A DNA stretch of 23,848 nucleotides from a virus. Below the pieces are notes generated by a model. The model was not told where the DNA came from. It saw only the letters and a list, made by a program, of their open reading frames with translations, and searched no databases. The stretch covers positions 1 to 23,848 of IMG/VR virus record IMGVR_UViG_3300045995_001614; one strand, given 5' to 3'. Every line of letters starts with the position of its first letter. Positions within the stretch are counted from its first letter, which is position 1. A program made the translations under genes and the position numbers. Shown here one piece after another: positions 14,621-21,937 of this stretch.

Positions 14621-14648
14621 GCGAGGCTTTAAAAGCCTCGCAATTTTT
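14621..14648 (+). terminator. Rho-independent terminator on the plus strand
   Basis: GCGAGGC and GCCTCGC pair around a TTTAAAA loop (14621-14641), followed by AATTTTTAGG. The T tract is only on the plus strand; on the minus strand the hairpin is followed by AGATTATGAG. It therefore serves the plus-strand frame ending at 14578, not the tail tube operon. Confidence 0.6.
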
Positions 14649-14658
14649 AGGTTAAAAA

Positions 14659-15441
14659 TTACAAACTAAAATACTGTGAACCCACCACCCCAGTAATCGG
14701 ATTCGCCATGACCTGCAACGCCACTTTACTTGCCATGAAATCCCCATTCTTAAACGGTAAGCTCTGATCCTTGATAATCACCGCAGGAAATTCAAAGGTC
14801 ACGGTCACGCCACGATACGAGCCAGAGGTGATGATTGCTGAATACTCAGGACTCATGCCTTGGACGCGGTTCATCATGGTGAAGGATTTACCCGTTGCCG
14901 TGGCATACAAATACTTGCGATAGATAGGCTTACCCGTATCAGCGGCGGCAAAGGTATATAGCCCACCCGCACTAACCGAATACTGACCGACAGTAGGCGC
15001 AGAAGCCACGCGAACCAACTGCACTCCCGCATCAGCCCCGCCGGTATCGCCGTAATACACCCCCAAATCGGTAGAAAACGTGCCACTGCTAGGCGGTGTT
15101 ACCGTATCGGTAAACGGTGTAGCAGGAACAGTAAACGGCGCGGCTTCGGTATAGATTTTCTTTTGTCCGGTAGTGACATTTTCAGCACCTTGTACATTCA
15201 TGGAACTGGCGGTATGAATATTATGGGTAAACGACACATCGATAGATCGTTTACCCACTGCCGCCGCTAAGGTGTACTGGGTTTGCCCTTCCAAGGTCTT
15301 TACATCCGACTTGGCATCAATACTGAAATCCATACAGGACTTCATTTCTGTAGGAGTAGGGATAACAATCAAGTCCCCGTTAGCATCACGGCGGGGAATT
15401 AAAATCACCCCACCCGTACCAAAACTAATAATATCGCTCAT
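14659..15441 (-). CDS. Major tail tube protein
   Basis: This 260-aa protein precedes the tail chaperone and tape measure genes, the standard place for the tube subunit. It starts MSDIISFGTGGVILIPRRDA and contains beta-rich segments such as DFSIDAKSDVKTLEGQTQYT and KRSIDVSFTHNIHTASSM. Residues about 105-190 look like an extra surface domain (VQLVRVASAPTVGQYSVSAG, TFAAADTGKPIYRKYLY), a segment type seen in other phage tail proteins. The C-terminus (RGVTVTFEFPAVIIKD ... KVALQVMANP) returns to the tube fold. The ATG overlaps the upstream stop codon (TAATG). Since no sheath gene is present, the tail should be of siphovirus type. Confidence 0.85.
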   Translation of the reverse strand: MSDIISFGTGGVILIPRRDANGDLIVIPTPTEMKSCMDFSIDAKSDVKTLEGQTQYTLAAAVGKRSIDVSFTHNIHTASSMNVQGAENVTTGQKKIYTEAAPFTVPATPFTDTVTPPSSGTFSTDLGVYYGDTGGADAGVQLVRVASAPTVGQYSVSAGGLYTFAAADTGKPIYRKYLYATATGKSFTMMNRVQGMSPEYSAIITSGSYRGVTVTFEFPAVIIKDQSLPFKNGDFMASKVALQVMANPITGVVGSQYFSL

Positions 15442-15641
15442 TACACTTTGTCCTTGCTAGCCACATCGCTAGTCACTGGTTTACTGGAATCTTTTGGAGG
15501 TACGACGGTGTAGCCTTTTGCCCAAATACTCGAACCGAGCAAATGTTCAGGTACATCGACTTGCCCCTTGTTATCAATCACAAACGCCCGCCCATTTAAG
15601 TGCAGTTCGCCTGTTGTCCCTGTTGGTGCTTGTAATTTCAT
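15441..15641 (-). CDS. Small phage protein upstream of the tail tube
   Basis: The 66-aa product (MKLQAPTGTTGELHLNGRAF, then VPEHLLGSSIWAKGYTVVPP) is soluble, beta-rich at first and disordered at the end (KPVTSDVASKDKV). I do not recognise a named family, though small proteins of this kind are common between neck and tail genes. The ATG has a good SD (AGGTGA) 4 bases upstream, and the stop overlaps the tail tube start (TAATG), so the two are co-translated. Confidence 0.75.
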   Translation of the reverse strand: MKLQAPTGTTGELHLNGRAFVIDNKGQVDVPEHLLGSSIWAKGYTVVPPKDSSKPVTSDVASKDKV

Positions 15642-15670
15642 GAATCACCTGTTGTTGTTTAATGAGACCC

Positions 15671-15691
15671 TTCGGGTTTTTAAAACCCGAA
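15671..15691. other. Intercistronic hairpin
   Basis: TTCGGGTTT and AAACCCGAA form a perfect 9-bp stem with a 3-base loop in the gap between the tail completion candidate and the small 66-aa gene. Neither strand has a T tract after it, so it is more likely an mRNA processing or stability element than a terminator. Confidence 0.5.
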
Positions 15692-15705
15692 ATGTCTGTC
15701 TATGG

Positions 15706-16209
15706 TTAGATTGCATAACGGTTGACATTAAGACAGCGAGTGATAATCAATTGACACTGCGCACTGTGGCATAACACCCCAGAAAACAGCACCGGCTGAC
15801 TATCCAGTACCGCAAAGCCAATCTGTTCTTTAAGTAGTTGCTCTGTGTACACGAGGCTTATTTGTTCGCCATTGGTCATTTCAAGCCACGGCTTAAACCC
15901 ATCGGTTCTGAATACCCCTCTAATGCCATCTAGCAGGGCATCAAACTCAACCTCTGAGGAAACCACGTCATTAATCGCCAAATAACCACGGATTAACCAC
16001 GTTGACTGCTCTGTATTGATACCCGCCGATAAGGTCCTTTCGACGACTGCGGTACGCCGTACAAACCAACCATGTAGCCGTCCATTGTATTGATATAAAT
16101 CCGCTAACTGTTTTTCACGATCGGCATAGCGTTGATAAGAATGCACTGTGCCAATGTTCGGCACGGTGTTCAGTCTGGCACTAATGAAATCGCGTATTTG
16201 TTGCTGCAT
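15706..16209 (-). CDS. Tail completion / tail terminator candidate
   Basis: The 167-aa product starts MQQQIRDFISARLNTVPNIG, has a tyrosine-rich helical segment (HSYQRYADREKQLADLYQYN), then alternates strands and helices (TWLIRGYLAINDVVSSEVEF, LLDGIRGVFRT) and ends ILFSG-like with CHSAQCQLIITRCLNV. The size, position before the tail tube and the pattern of an N-terminal helix followed by a beta-rich body fit tail terminator/completion proteins, but I cannot name a family with certainty. The ATG at 16209 has a good SD (AAGGTG). The three cysteines near the end are unusual for such a protein. Confidence 0.6.
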   Translation of the reverse strand: MQQQIRDFISARLNTVPNIGTVHSYQRYADREKQLADLYQYNGRLHGWFVRRTAVVERTLSAGINTEQSTWLIRGYLAINDVVSSEVEFDALLDGIRGVFRTDGFKPWLEMTNGEQISLVYTEQLLKEQIGFAVLDSQPVLFSGVLCHSAQCQLIITRCLNVNRYAI

Positions 16210-16216
16210 ACATCAC

Positions 16217-16256
16217 CTTATTTGAATAGACAAACCCTTATTTGAATAGACAAACC
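16217..16256. repeat. 20-bp tandem duplication
   Basis: CTTATTTGAATAGACAAACC occurs twice back to back (16217-16236 and 16237-16256). The second copy runs into the palindromic repeat that follows, so the duplication probably arose at the edge of that element. Confidence 0.9.
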
Positions 16257-16292
16257 AGGGGTTTGGACTCCGGAGCTCAAACCCCTGGTTTG
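16251..16292. repeat. Palindromic repeat, arms joined at their GGAG ends
   Basis: CAAACCAGGGGTTTGGACTC plus C is followed directly by GGAGCTCAAACCCCTGGTTT plus G: two 21-base arms complementary except at two positions and with no spacer. In most other copies the arms meet by their TTTG ends; here the order is reversed. It fills the gap between the connector candidate and the tail completion gene. Confidence 0.9.
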
Positions 16293-16297
16293 CTCAC

Positions 16298-16966
16298 TTA
16301 CCGATACCGATTAGAATGAATAAAGCGGTCTTGATTACGGCTGTTTTGCAGATCTAAATCTACTACTGCCGATGCTGACACTAACTTCTTCTCTTCAATG
16401 CCTAGCTCACTAAAATAGCGTTCCCGGTAGTTTTTGGCTAAGCGGGCATAATCGGCTGACTGGCTATTGCGCTGCACATGATCTGCCTGAATGGTACTGT
16501 CACTGGCACTGGCATAATAAGAAGCCAACTGATCGCAACACCACGCGGCAGCCCAACAGGTTACCGCCTCCCGATACAACGGCTTAATGGTGTCAATAGT
16601 ATCCGTGACCGTATGCGGCAAGGTGTAGCTTAGCCGCACCGTATCGGTCGGGATGAACGCAAATAAGACCGTCATTCCCGTCGGATCTGAATACAAGCAA
16701 TACTGCTCCACATTCAGCACCGTAGGAGGAACCCCCCCTAGCGGTGATTCAATACTGGCAATTGAACTAAACCCCGTGTCCCAGTCAGTAGGGACGGGCA
16801 AGTTAGCCGTCGTATTACTCGCTAAATCCGCTATTTTTAATAACGGAAAATCAGTTGAATAACGCACCACTGCCAACTGGATTGCCTTATCAATATCAGT
16901 AGCCGTAACGATAGCCTTGTCATCACGCACCAAGCTATTGAGTAAGGTTTGATAGTCAATTAACAT
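16298..16966 (-). CDS. Head-tail connector / neck protein candidate
   Basis: The 222-aa product follows the capsid gene and precedes the tail genes. It starts MLIDYQTLLNSLVRDDKAIV and DIDKAIQLAVVRYSTDFPL, a helical start like that of head completion and adaptor proteins, which line up small helical domains at the capsid vertex. The middle is beta-rich (GFSSIASIESPLGGVPPTVL). The second half is helical (PLYREAVTCWAAAWCCDQLA, YARLAKNYRERYFSELG) and the ending is polar. The ATG has a strong SD (GAGGGTG). A role as adaptor is inferred from order and fold pattern rather than from a recognised family. Confidence 0.6.
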   Translation of the reverse strand: MLIDYQTLLNSLVRDDKAIVTATDIDKAIQLAVVRYSTDFPLLKIADLASNTTANLPVPTDWDTGFSSIASIESPLGGVPPTVLNVEQYCLYSDPTGMTVLFAFIPTDTVRLSYTLPHTVTDTIDTIKPLYREAVTCWAAAWCCDQLASYYASASDSTIQADHVQRNSQSADYARLAKNYRERYFSELGIEEKKLVSASAVVDLDLQNSRNQDRFIHSNRYR

Positions 16967-16980
16967 AAATCACCCTCTAC

Positions 16981-17324
16981 ACTATCGGAGTCCAAACCCT
17001 TGGTTTGCCAGTCACAAGCAAGGCTTGAACTCCACTATCGGAGTCCAAACCCTTGGTTTGCCAGTCACAAGCCAAGGCTTGAACTCCACTATCGGAGTCC
17101 AAACCCATGGTTTGCCAGTCACAAGCCAAGGCTTGAACTCCACTATCGGAGTCCAAACCCATGGTTTGCCAGTCACAAGCCAAGGCTTGAACTCCACTAT
17201 CGGAGTCCAAACCCTTGGTTTGCCAGTCACAAGCAAGGCTTGAACTCCACTATCGGAGTCCAAACCCTTGGTTTGCCAGTCACAAGCCAAGGGCTTGGAC
17301 TCCACTGCCAAGGGCTTGGACTCC
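16981..17324. repeat. Tandem array of six 53-54-bp palindromic repeat units
   Basis: Units begin at 16981, 17034, 17088, 17142, 17196 and 17249, each with ACTATC, the arm GGAGTCCAAACCC, spacer CCAGTCA and the arm CAAGCCAAGGCTTGAACTCC. A partial piece (17304-17324) ends the array. Units 3 and 4 share CCCATGG in place of CCCTTGG, and units 1 and 5 share a 1-base deletion (CAAGCAAGG), so blocks have been duplicated. Each arm is itself a small hairpin (CAAACC-GGTTTG; CAAGCC-GGCTTG). The array fills the gap between the capsid fusion gene and the connector. It is open in several frames on both strands by virtue of its composition; I do not regard these as genes. Confidence 0.97.
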
Positions 17325-17336
17325 AAGGAAAAATTA

Positions 17337-19307
17337 CTACGCAACCACCGCCCCATAAAACCCACGATAATCAATCACCGCACCGCCATAGATATGACGA
17401 ATCTTGTAGGTAATCTGGTCATTGGCAAACAAACTGCCCTGCGTCGGTAAATCCTGCACAAACAACTCAGGCTCTTCCGTGCCGTTATAAAACCCCAACT
17501 CAATGAGCGGTGTTTCAACTTTGTCCGCCGTCGCATACCAGTTGTTAGCATCCGTCCAGTAATCCACGACATGCACCTTAGGCTTGCGAGACTGCACAAA
17601 CGACTCATCCAAATTAGTATTACGGACAAACAAATCGAACGCGGTTTCTTCCAATTCCGCAGGGACATACAAATGCTTCAGCACTAAACCCAGTTTCTTA
17701 GAACTGCCTGTCTCAATTTGTTGCTTAACCGCTAACCGCGCCGCTGAAAACGCCGCCGCACTTAACGCCGCCGAGCCTAAATTACCGTGTGATACCGCAT
17801 GAAATAACGCCACCGTGTCATAAATAGCGGCATTAGTGCGCATGAAATCTAGCACAAACTCATACAGCGTCCGTTTTGCCGCCACTGCCAGGCGTTGTGG
17901 GACTTTACGAATCGCACCCACATCATCATTGGCAATGGTTTCAAGCGAGATGGTTTCCTTACCGCCGCGTTTAGTAATCGCGTAGGTGGATTTTTCATCA
18001 CTGGGTGAGGTAAGCGCGACGTAAGCGGCATTTTCAGCAACAGCAGGCAGATTACCGTAACCACCCATACGAGTGCGTTCTTGCGTACGGAAGTTATTGA
18101 TCGGCACAACATCGACTAAATCCTGAAAATCGTTGTAATTTTCCAGCGCGTTGTAATCACGCACCATTGCACGGGTAATCGAGTTACCTAAGATGTTGCC
18201 AAAGGTAGCGGCAGAAATCGCCTCACGAAACGCCTCTTCACTGCCCAAGGCTTCACGCAAACGCTGTTGGTCACAGTTTTGAATCAAACCGGTCACGCCG
18301 CTATCGCCGGTCATCTCGACATAACATTCACGAAATGACTTAGCGCGTTTGGAGCGGTCAAAAAAGTCATCAAACATCGAAGTGACTTTCTCAGAACGGT
18401 CTTTGCCCATTTCAACGCGGGACTCACCCAAGCCTTTGATATGACCCGATTCCGTCATTTTGGTTAACACCTCACGCTCATCGGCAATGGCTTCACGCAC
18501 TGCTACCAGCGTTAAACTGTCATTGGCTTTAAACTGTTTTAACAGTTTTTCAGTCACCGGCACGGGCAGGCTTGCCGCTGCTAATATCGCGTTGCACTCT
18601 TGCGCTTCCCAGTAACGACCCTTGTTGTCGGCTTCTAGCGTTTCGTTATACGCCGCTAATACCGCCACTGGGTCATTGGTATCCAGACCTTTAGGTATAT
18701 TCCCGTCATTGCCTACCTGAATGAATGCCAGCATTAATTGTAATAAGTCCATCGTACCGCCTTGTGGTTGTGATTGTAGTTGCAAGGCAGGATCAACCGC
18801 CTCGATTAAATTGATAAGTTGCCCACCTGCACCGGGTTCGATAATCAAATCTACCGAATGCACTTTGACAAACTTAGTGGCTTCACGCAGACCGCCGCGC
18901 TGTTGAGTCAGTCCATCGGCATCAATGGAAAAGCCGAATAAATCCGTCATCCCGTTGTCGTAGGCTTCTTTGAGCTTAGCAACCACCTCACCCGCAGCGG
19001 CGAATAAGGTGAGAGTCGCTTGAATCTCGCTGTTGTTTTGATTTTGCTGTCCTTCGATAAAGCGTGGTTCTGATAATTGACCAATGAGCTGACTAAACGA
19101 CTTTCCTTGTCCTTTAATGTGTTCGGCATCTGACTTAGAAAACACCCGCACCTTATCAAACAGTGATACTGATTCACGCAGCACCGCATCGGGATAAAAA
19201 TTGTTATTCCCCGACTTGCCGGCACGAATCACCCGGATAGTGTATTTCAAGCCTGTTTTGCCCTCGCCATCGGCAACGGCTTCAATAAATGAGTTAGGCT
19301 TTGGCAT
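17337..19307 (-). CDS. Prohead protease - major capsid protein fusion
   Basis: This 656-aa protein joins two functions usually encoded apart. Residues 1-180 or so resemble a prohead serine protease: YTIRVIRAGKSGNNNFYPDA, His63 in SDAEHIKGQGKS and likely nucleophile Ser127 in LFGFSIDA. After a linker and a scaffold-like helical part (about 190-320, LEADNKGRYWEAQECNAIL) comes a Mu gpT-like major capsid domain (about 330-656) with FGNILGNSITRAMVRDYNAL, FRTQERTRMGGYGNLPAVAE, KRGGKETISLETIANDDVG and the end DQITYKIRHIYGGAVIDYRG. Cutting would release the shell protein. The start at 19307 has AGGCGG upstream and overlaps the small upstream gene by 14 bp; 19337 is an alternative. Confidence 0.88.
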   Translation of the reverse strand: MPKPNSFIEAVADGEGKTGLKYTIRVIRAGKSGNNNFYPDAVLRESVSLFDKVRVFSKSDAEHIKGQGKSFSQLIGQLSEPRFIEGQQNQNNSEIQATLTLFAAAGEVVAKLKEAYDNGMTDLFGFSIDADGLTQQRGGLREATKFVKVHSVDLIIEPGAGGQLINLIEAVDPALQLQSQPQGGTMDLLQLMLAFIQVGNDGNIPKGLDTNDPVAVLAAYNETLEADNKGRYWEAQECNAILAAASLPVPVTEKLLKQFKANDSLTLVAVREAIADEREVLTKMTESGHIKGLGESRVEMGKDRSEKVTSMFDDFFDRSKRAKSFRECYVEMTGDSGVTGLIQNCDQQRLREALGSEEAFREAISAATFGNILGNSITRAMVRDYNALENYNDFQDLVDVVPINNFRTQERTRMGGYGNLPAVAENAAYVALTSPSDEKSTYAITKRGGKETISLETIANDDVGAIRKVPQRLAVAAKRTLYEFVLDFMRTNAAIYDTVALFHAVSHGNLGSAALSAAAFSAARLAVKQQIETGSSKKLGLVLKHLYVPAELEETAFDLFVRNTNLDESFVQSRKPKVHVVDYWTDANNWYATADKVETPLIELGFYNGTEEPELFVQDLPTQGSLFANDQITYKIRHIYGGAVIDYRGFYGAVVA

Positions 19308-19482
19308 TTTTAGCCGCCTGTAATTTTTGACCATCAACCGTCACTACGATAACCACGTCACCATAGTCTTTAAACGCTAAACAGTCTTTGAGGTCTTTTT
19401 TAACCAACTTCGCCGCTGCCGCTAACGTCAGTGGTTCAGGAGTCGCTTTGCTTTCTTCTTTGGGCTTGGAGGATTCTGGCAT
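19294..19482 (-). CDS. Small protein upstream of the capsid gene
   Basis: The 62-aa product (MPESSKPKEESKATPEPLTL, then AAAAKLVKKDLKDCLAFKDY and VVIVVTVDGQKLQAAKNAKA) has a disordered, charged N-terminus and a short alpha/beta C-terminus. I do not recognise a family. The start at 19482 is preferred to 19533 because the upstream 17 residues look untranslated; the SD is a weak GGA. Its end overlaps the capsid fusion gene start. The position would fit a scaffold or capsid accessory protein, which is inference. Confidence 0.6.
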   Translation of the reverse strand: MPESSKPKEESKATPEPLTLAAAAKLVKKDLKDCLAFKDYGDVVIVVTVDGQKLQAAKNAKA

Positions 19483-19590
19483 GATGTTTTCCAATGTGAG
19501 GATACGGTGACAAAAGCATAAGGCAGGACGCACGACGATACACCTAGGCGCGTAGTCCTATGGTATTTTTAGAGGGGGTTTGTAGCGTCT

Positions 19591-19630
19591 AACGGAATCT
19601 AACGGAATTTAACGGAATCTAACGGAGTCC
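19591..19630. repeat. Four decamer repeats AACGGAATCT
   Basis: AACGGAATCT at 19591, AACGGAATTT at 19601, AACGGAATCT at 19611 and AACGGAGTCC at 19621; the last one is also the start of a palindromic repeat. It lies in the 374-bp gene-free stretch 19483-19856, which also holds a possible hairpin at 19759-19796 (TTTAACCCC against GGGGGGTAAA) with two TGTTTAACGGG copies inside it. I see no gene in this stretch. Confidence 0.85.
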
Positions 19631-19727
19631 AAGCCCTTGGCTTGCGACTGACAAACCAAGGGTTTGGATTCCGATAGTGGAGTTCAAGCCCTTGGCTTGT
19701 TACTGGCGAACCATAGGTTTGAACTCC
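19624..19727. repeat. Two full palindromic repeats in tandem
   Basis: Copy one (19624-19672): GGAGTCCAAGCCCTTGGCTT... with spacer CGACTGA and second arm ending GGTTTGGATTCC. Copy two (19679-19727): GGAGTTCAAGCCC..., spacer TTACTGG, arm ending GGTTTGAACTCC. They are joined by GATAGT, the reverse complement of the ACTATC linker of the array at 16981-17324, so both loci derive from the same extended unit. Confidence 0.95.
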
Positions 19728-19856
19728 GTGAAGGTTTAAATTACCGCATAACACTGAATTTAACCCCTGTTTAACGGGTGTTTAACGGGGGGTAAAACAA
19801 AAAGCAAGGTCATTGCATGGGATTAATGCGAAAACAGCCTTAAATCGATTTTTAAG

Positions 19857-20390
19857 CTACACAATCCCAATATAATCATTTAGCACCTCAATCACCTCCT
19901 GCTCCCAGTCGTCGGGCAAATGCGCAGTAGGCATAAATTGCCGTGCAGGAATATCCCCCCATAAATGACTAAACTGTGCTCTCGTACCACCGAAGTTCAT
20001 CATCGCCGCTTGTGGGGCATTCGTGCCTATCTCCACTGCCGTACCACTGAGCTGATAAGCAATGGAATCTCTTAACACGCCAGTATCATTTAACGGATCT
20101 GCACTCAGATAGACTTGGGTAAACTTTGACTTTGTCCCCTTACCATCCTTGCGATAAACATTGTCTTTGCCCACTACGCGCTCAGCCCGATTAAACTTAG
20201 TCACAGGGGATAACGGTTTCCACGGCGTACCCTCAGGCGTTTGCAAATCACGAAAAGTAAGCCTTATCCTTTCAGCAAGGGTATGACCAACCGCCGTTAA
20301 CGCCGGCTCAAGATGATCCAGCCTATCGCGTAACTGGTTTAACAGCGCGTCTACCTGTGCGCTGTCGATAGTGATTTGGATACCGCTCAT
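19857..20390 (-). CDS. Phage virion morphogenesis protein (Mu gpG / P2 gpS-like)
   Basis: The 177-aa product matches the Phage_tail_S family (Mu gpG, P2 gpS). It has an N-terminal amphipathic helix (VDALLNQLRDRLDHLEPALT), then LAERIRLTFRDLQTPEGTPW with the family's TP.G..W.PL motif, a basic middle (DNVYRKDGKGTKSKFTQ), and the conserved DTGVLRDSIAYQLSGTAVEI and IPARQFMP. Such proteins take part in joining head and tail or completing tails. It follows the MuF gene, as in Mu. The ATG overlaps the stop codon of a 73-aa frame (ATGA), and no clear SD is present, so translation probably depends on coupling. Confidence 0.9.
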   Translation of the reverse strand: MSGIQITIDSAQVDALLNQLRDRLDHLEPALTAVGHTLAERIRLTFRDLQTPEGTPWKPLSPVTKFNRAERVVGKDNVYRKDGKGTKSKFTQVYLSADPLNDTGVLRDSIAYQLSGTAVEIGTNAPQAAMMNFGGTRAQFSHLWGDIPARQFMPTAHLPDDWEQEVIEVLNDYIGIV

Positions 20391-20608
20391 GACGTAGATT
20401 CTGGTGGCAATGGAATAAAACTGATCTCAAGGGATGGAGGATTAGCTTCTATCTCAAGGGCAATCTCCTTAAAGATTAAATCTGCTGCTGTATCGCTCAG
20501 TAATGATTGCCCCGACTTTACTGGCTGTGCTTCTTGGGGCTGGGTTGTTTCTAAATTCCCCCCAGCATTCAGCAATAAATTCTTTGATTTTATTCGACTT
20601 TTCGGCAT
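20387..20608 (-). CDS. 73-aa frame overlapping the MuF 3' end (doubtful)
   Basis: This frame (MPKSRIKSKNLLLNAGGNLE ... FIPLPPESTS) lies in a third frame over the C-terminal part of the MuF-zincin gene, then continues for 82 bp past its stop to an ATGA overlap with the gpG-like gene. The overlapped part is better explained as zincin coding sequence. The part after 20469 (LEIEANPPSLEISFIPLP) is not explained by anything else, and AAGGAG at 20466-20471 lies inside it. Either this is a real overlapping gene that couples translation to gpG, or a chance frame. Confidence 0.3.
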   Translation of the reverse strand: MPKSRIKSKNLLLNAGGNLETTQPQEAQPVKSGQSLLSDTAADLIFKEIALEIEANPPSLEISFIPLPPESTS

Positions 20609-21937
20609 AACCTGACACCTCGGCTTTGATTAAATCTAATTTTTTAGCTCTTTGTAAACAGCGATTATTTCCGTATCCATATTAAGAAGCAATAAATCAT
20701 CTAATTGATGCCCTAATTCATGATCAACAATGTATTTTATAGTATCGCATCCTGCTGGATAGTAGCCCGCCTCAACACCACGCGCTTGTATGCTTCTCAG
20801 TTCTTTAATGCCTTTTTTAGTTGTTGCGAACTCCTCATTTAGCGCAACGCCTTTAACACTGATGTCATTCGATGATTGCCCCAATGAACTAGGGGCAATT
20901 TTCTCAGGCACTATCCTCTCCGCTGAGGCAATGGCTCTATCCTCTGCATACCCTTTTGCGATGAACTTACTCTTAACTCGCTCTATCTCAAGGTCACGCC
21001 AGCGTTTAATTTGCGCCTGAGAAGAGCCTGTGAATTTCTGATTAGCACGCAATTCTGGAAATTCTCTGACTGCATTAAACAACGCTTCATTCCATTCATT
21101 AATAATACCTATATCCTTTATTTTTCCAAAATCAGCCGTATCAACAATATTATTATCAATCATGTATTTTGCGGCTTTCTTAGCAGTTTTGGCAGGCGTA
21201 AACTTAGGCAGATCTAAGGGTGTTAATCGTTTCTTATCCAGCTCAGATAATAGTTTTGAATCAATCTTTACGTTTGCCATTCGCTCAGCTATCGCCCTAT
21301 CAATGCCAAATCCCATCATATCCGTATTCATTACATCAACAGTATCCCACGCGGTATCGCGCTTAGGGTCTTCGGTTGCCAGTTTATAAATGCCTTGCCC
21401 ATCCCCTGAGCGAGCTATCGCCTGTTTTTCAGTCAGGGAAATTAACCGACAGCGACAACGATACACATTGCGAGAAAACCAGATCCGCTTCCAAATCGGG
21501 TCATCAATCTTGCGAATAACGCCATCATTGGCTTTATGGCTAGGGCGAGTACGCGAATCATTGATTGCGTCATACAGCAAATAGCCGTGTGTGCTTTTAT
21601 TAGTCAGTGCCTGTTGCCAATGCCCGTGGTTATAGGCTTGCTGAATATTGGTACGAAAGATGTTGTCTAATCGATGCTTAGGCAACCCCAAGGCTTTAAC
21701 ATCGACGTTTTTTTGCCATTGGGCAAACGTGCCGCCGTTTTTCAAATGGTTAGTGAGCGAGTCCAGCGCACCTTGCAATTGGTCTAGTTTGGCAACATTG
21801 GCAATGGAAAACGCTAACTGCCGATGGATACCTTGCAACTGACCATGATACAAATCAGGCAACACCACGCCACGGCTTGCCATTTGCTGTATGGCTTCAT
21901 TGAATGGGAGATTAAAGTTGATACTAATGGGCGACAT
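20469..21937 (-). CDS. MuF-type minor head protein with C-terminal zincin metallopeptidase, -1 frame change
   Basis: The N-terminal part (about residues 1-180) is a Mu gpF/SPP1 gp7-type minor head protein: FNLPFNEAIQQMASRGVVLP, FRTNIQQAYNHGHWQQAL and the conserved YRCRCRLISLT. These proteins sit on the portal inside the capsid and can enter the new host with the DNA. The C-terminal domain (about 240-489) holds the zinc motif HELGH (406-410). Frame 0 stops at 20636 after ELKN, but the -1 frame continues at once with LDLIKAEVSGYAEKSNKIKE, then FIAECWGEFRNNPAPR and VGAIITERY to a TAA at 20469, the usual zincin ending and its likely third ligand, Glu in FIAEC. The full product would be 489 aa. 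The start is at 21937; 21955 is an alternative. Confidence 0.85.
20639..20645 (-). other. Slippery heptamer A-AAA-AAT at the MuF frame change
   Basis: On the minus strand the bases read CTA AAA AAT TAG in frame 0. The heptamer A AAA AAT has the X-XXY-YYZ form used for -1 ribosomal frameshifting and lies directly before the stop codon; a -1 slip there joins the two parts of the zincin domain. I see no strong stem-loop just downstream. The same A6 run would also be a likely place for a one-base loss. Confidence 0.55.

Noticed and set aside
16981-17324. CRISPR array
   Set aside because: The 53-54-bp units are repeated in full with no unique spacers between them and no cas genes nearby.
16977-17413. 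Several open frames of 70-140 codons over the tandem array on both strands
   Set aside because: They are translations of the repeat units (VQTLGLPVTSQG-type peptides), open on both strands and in more than one frame, with no RBS.
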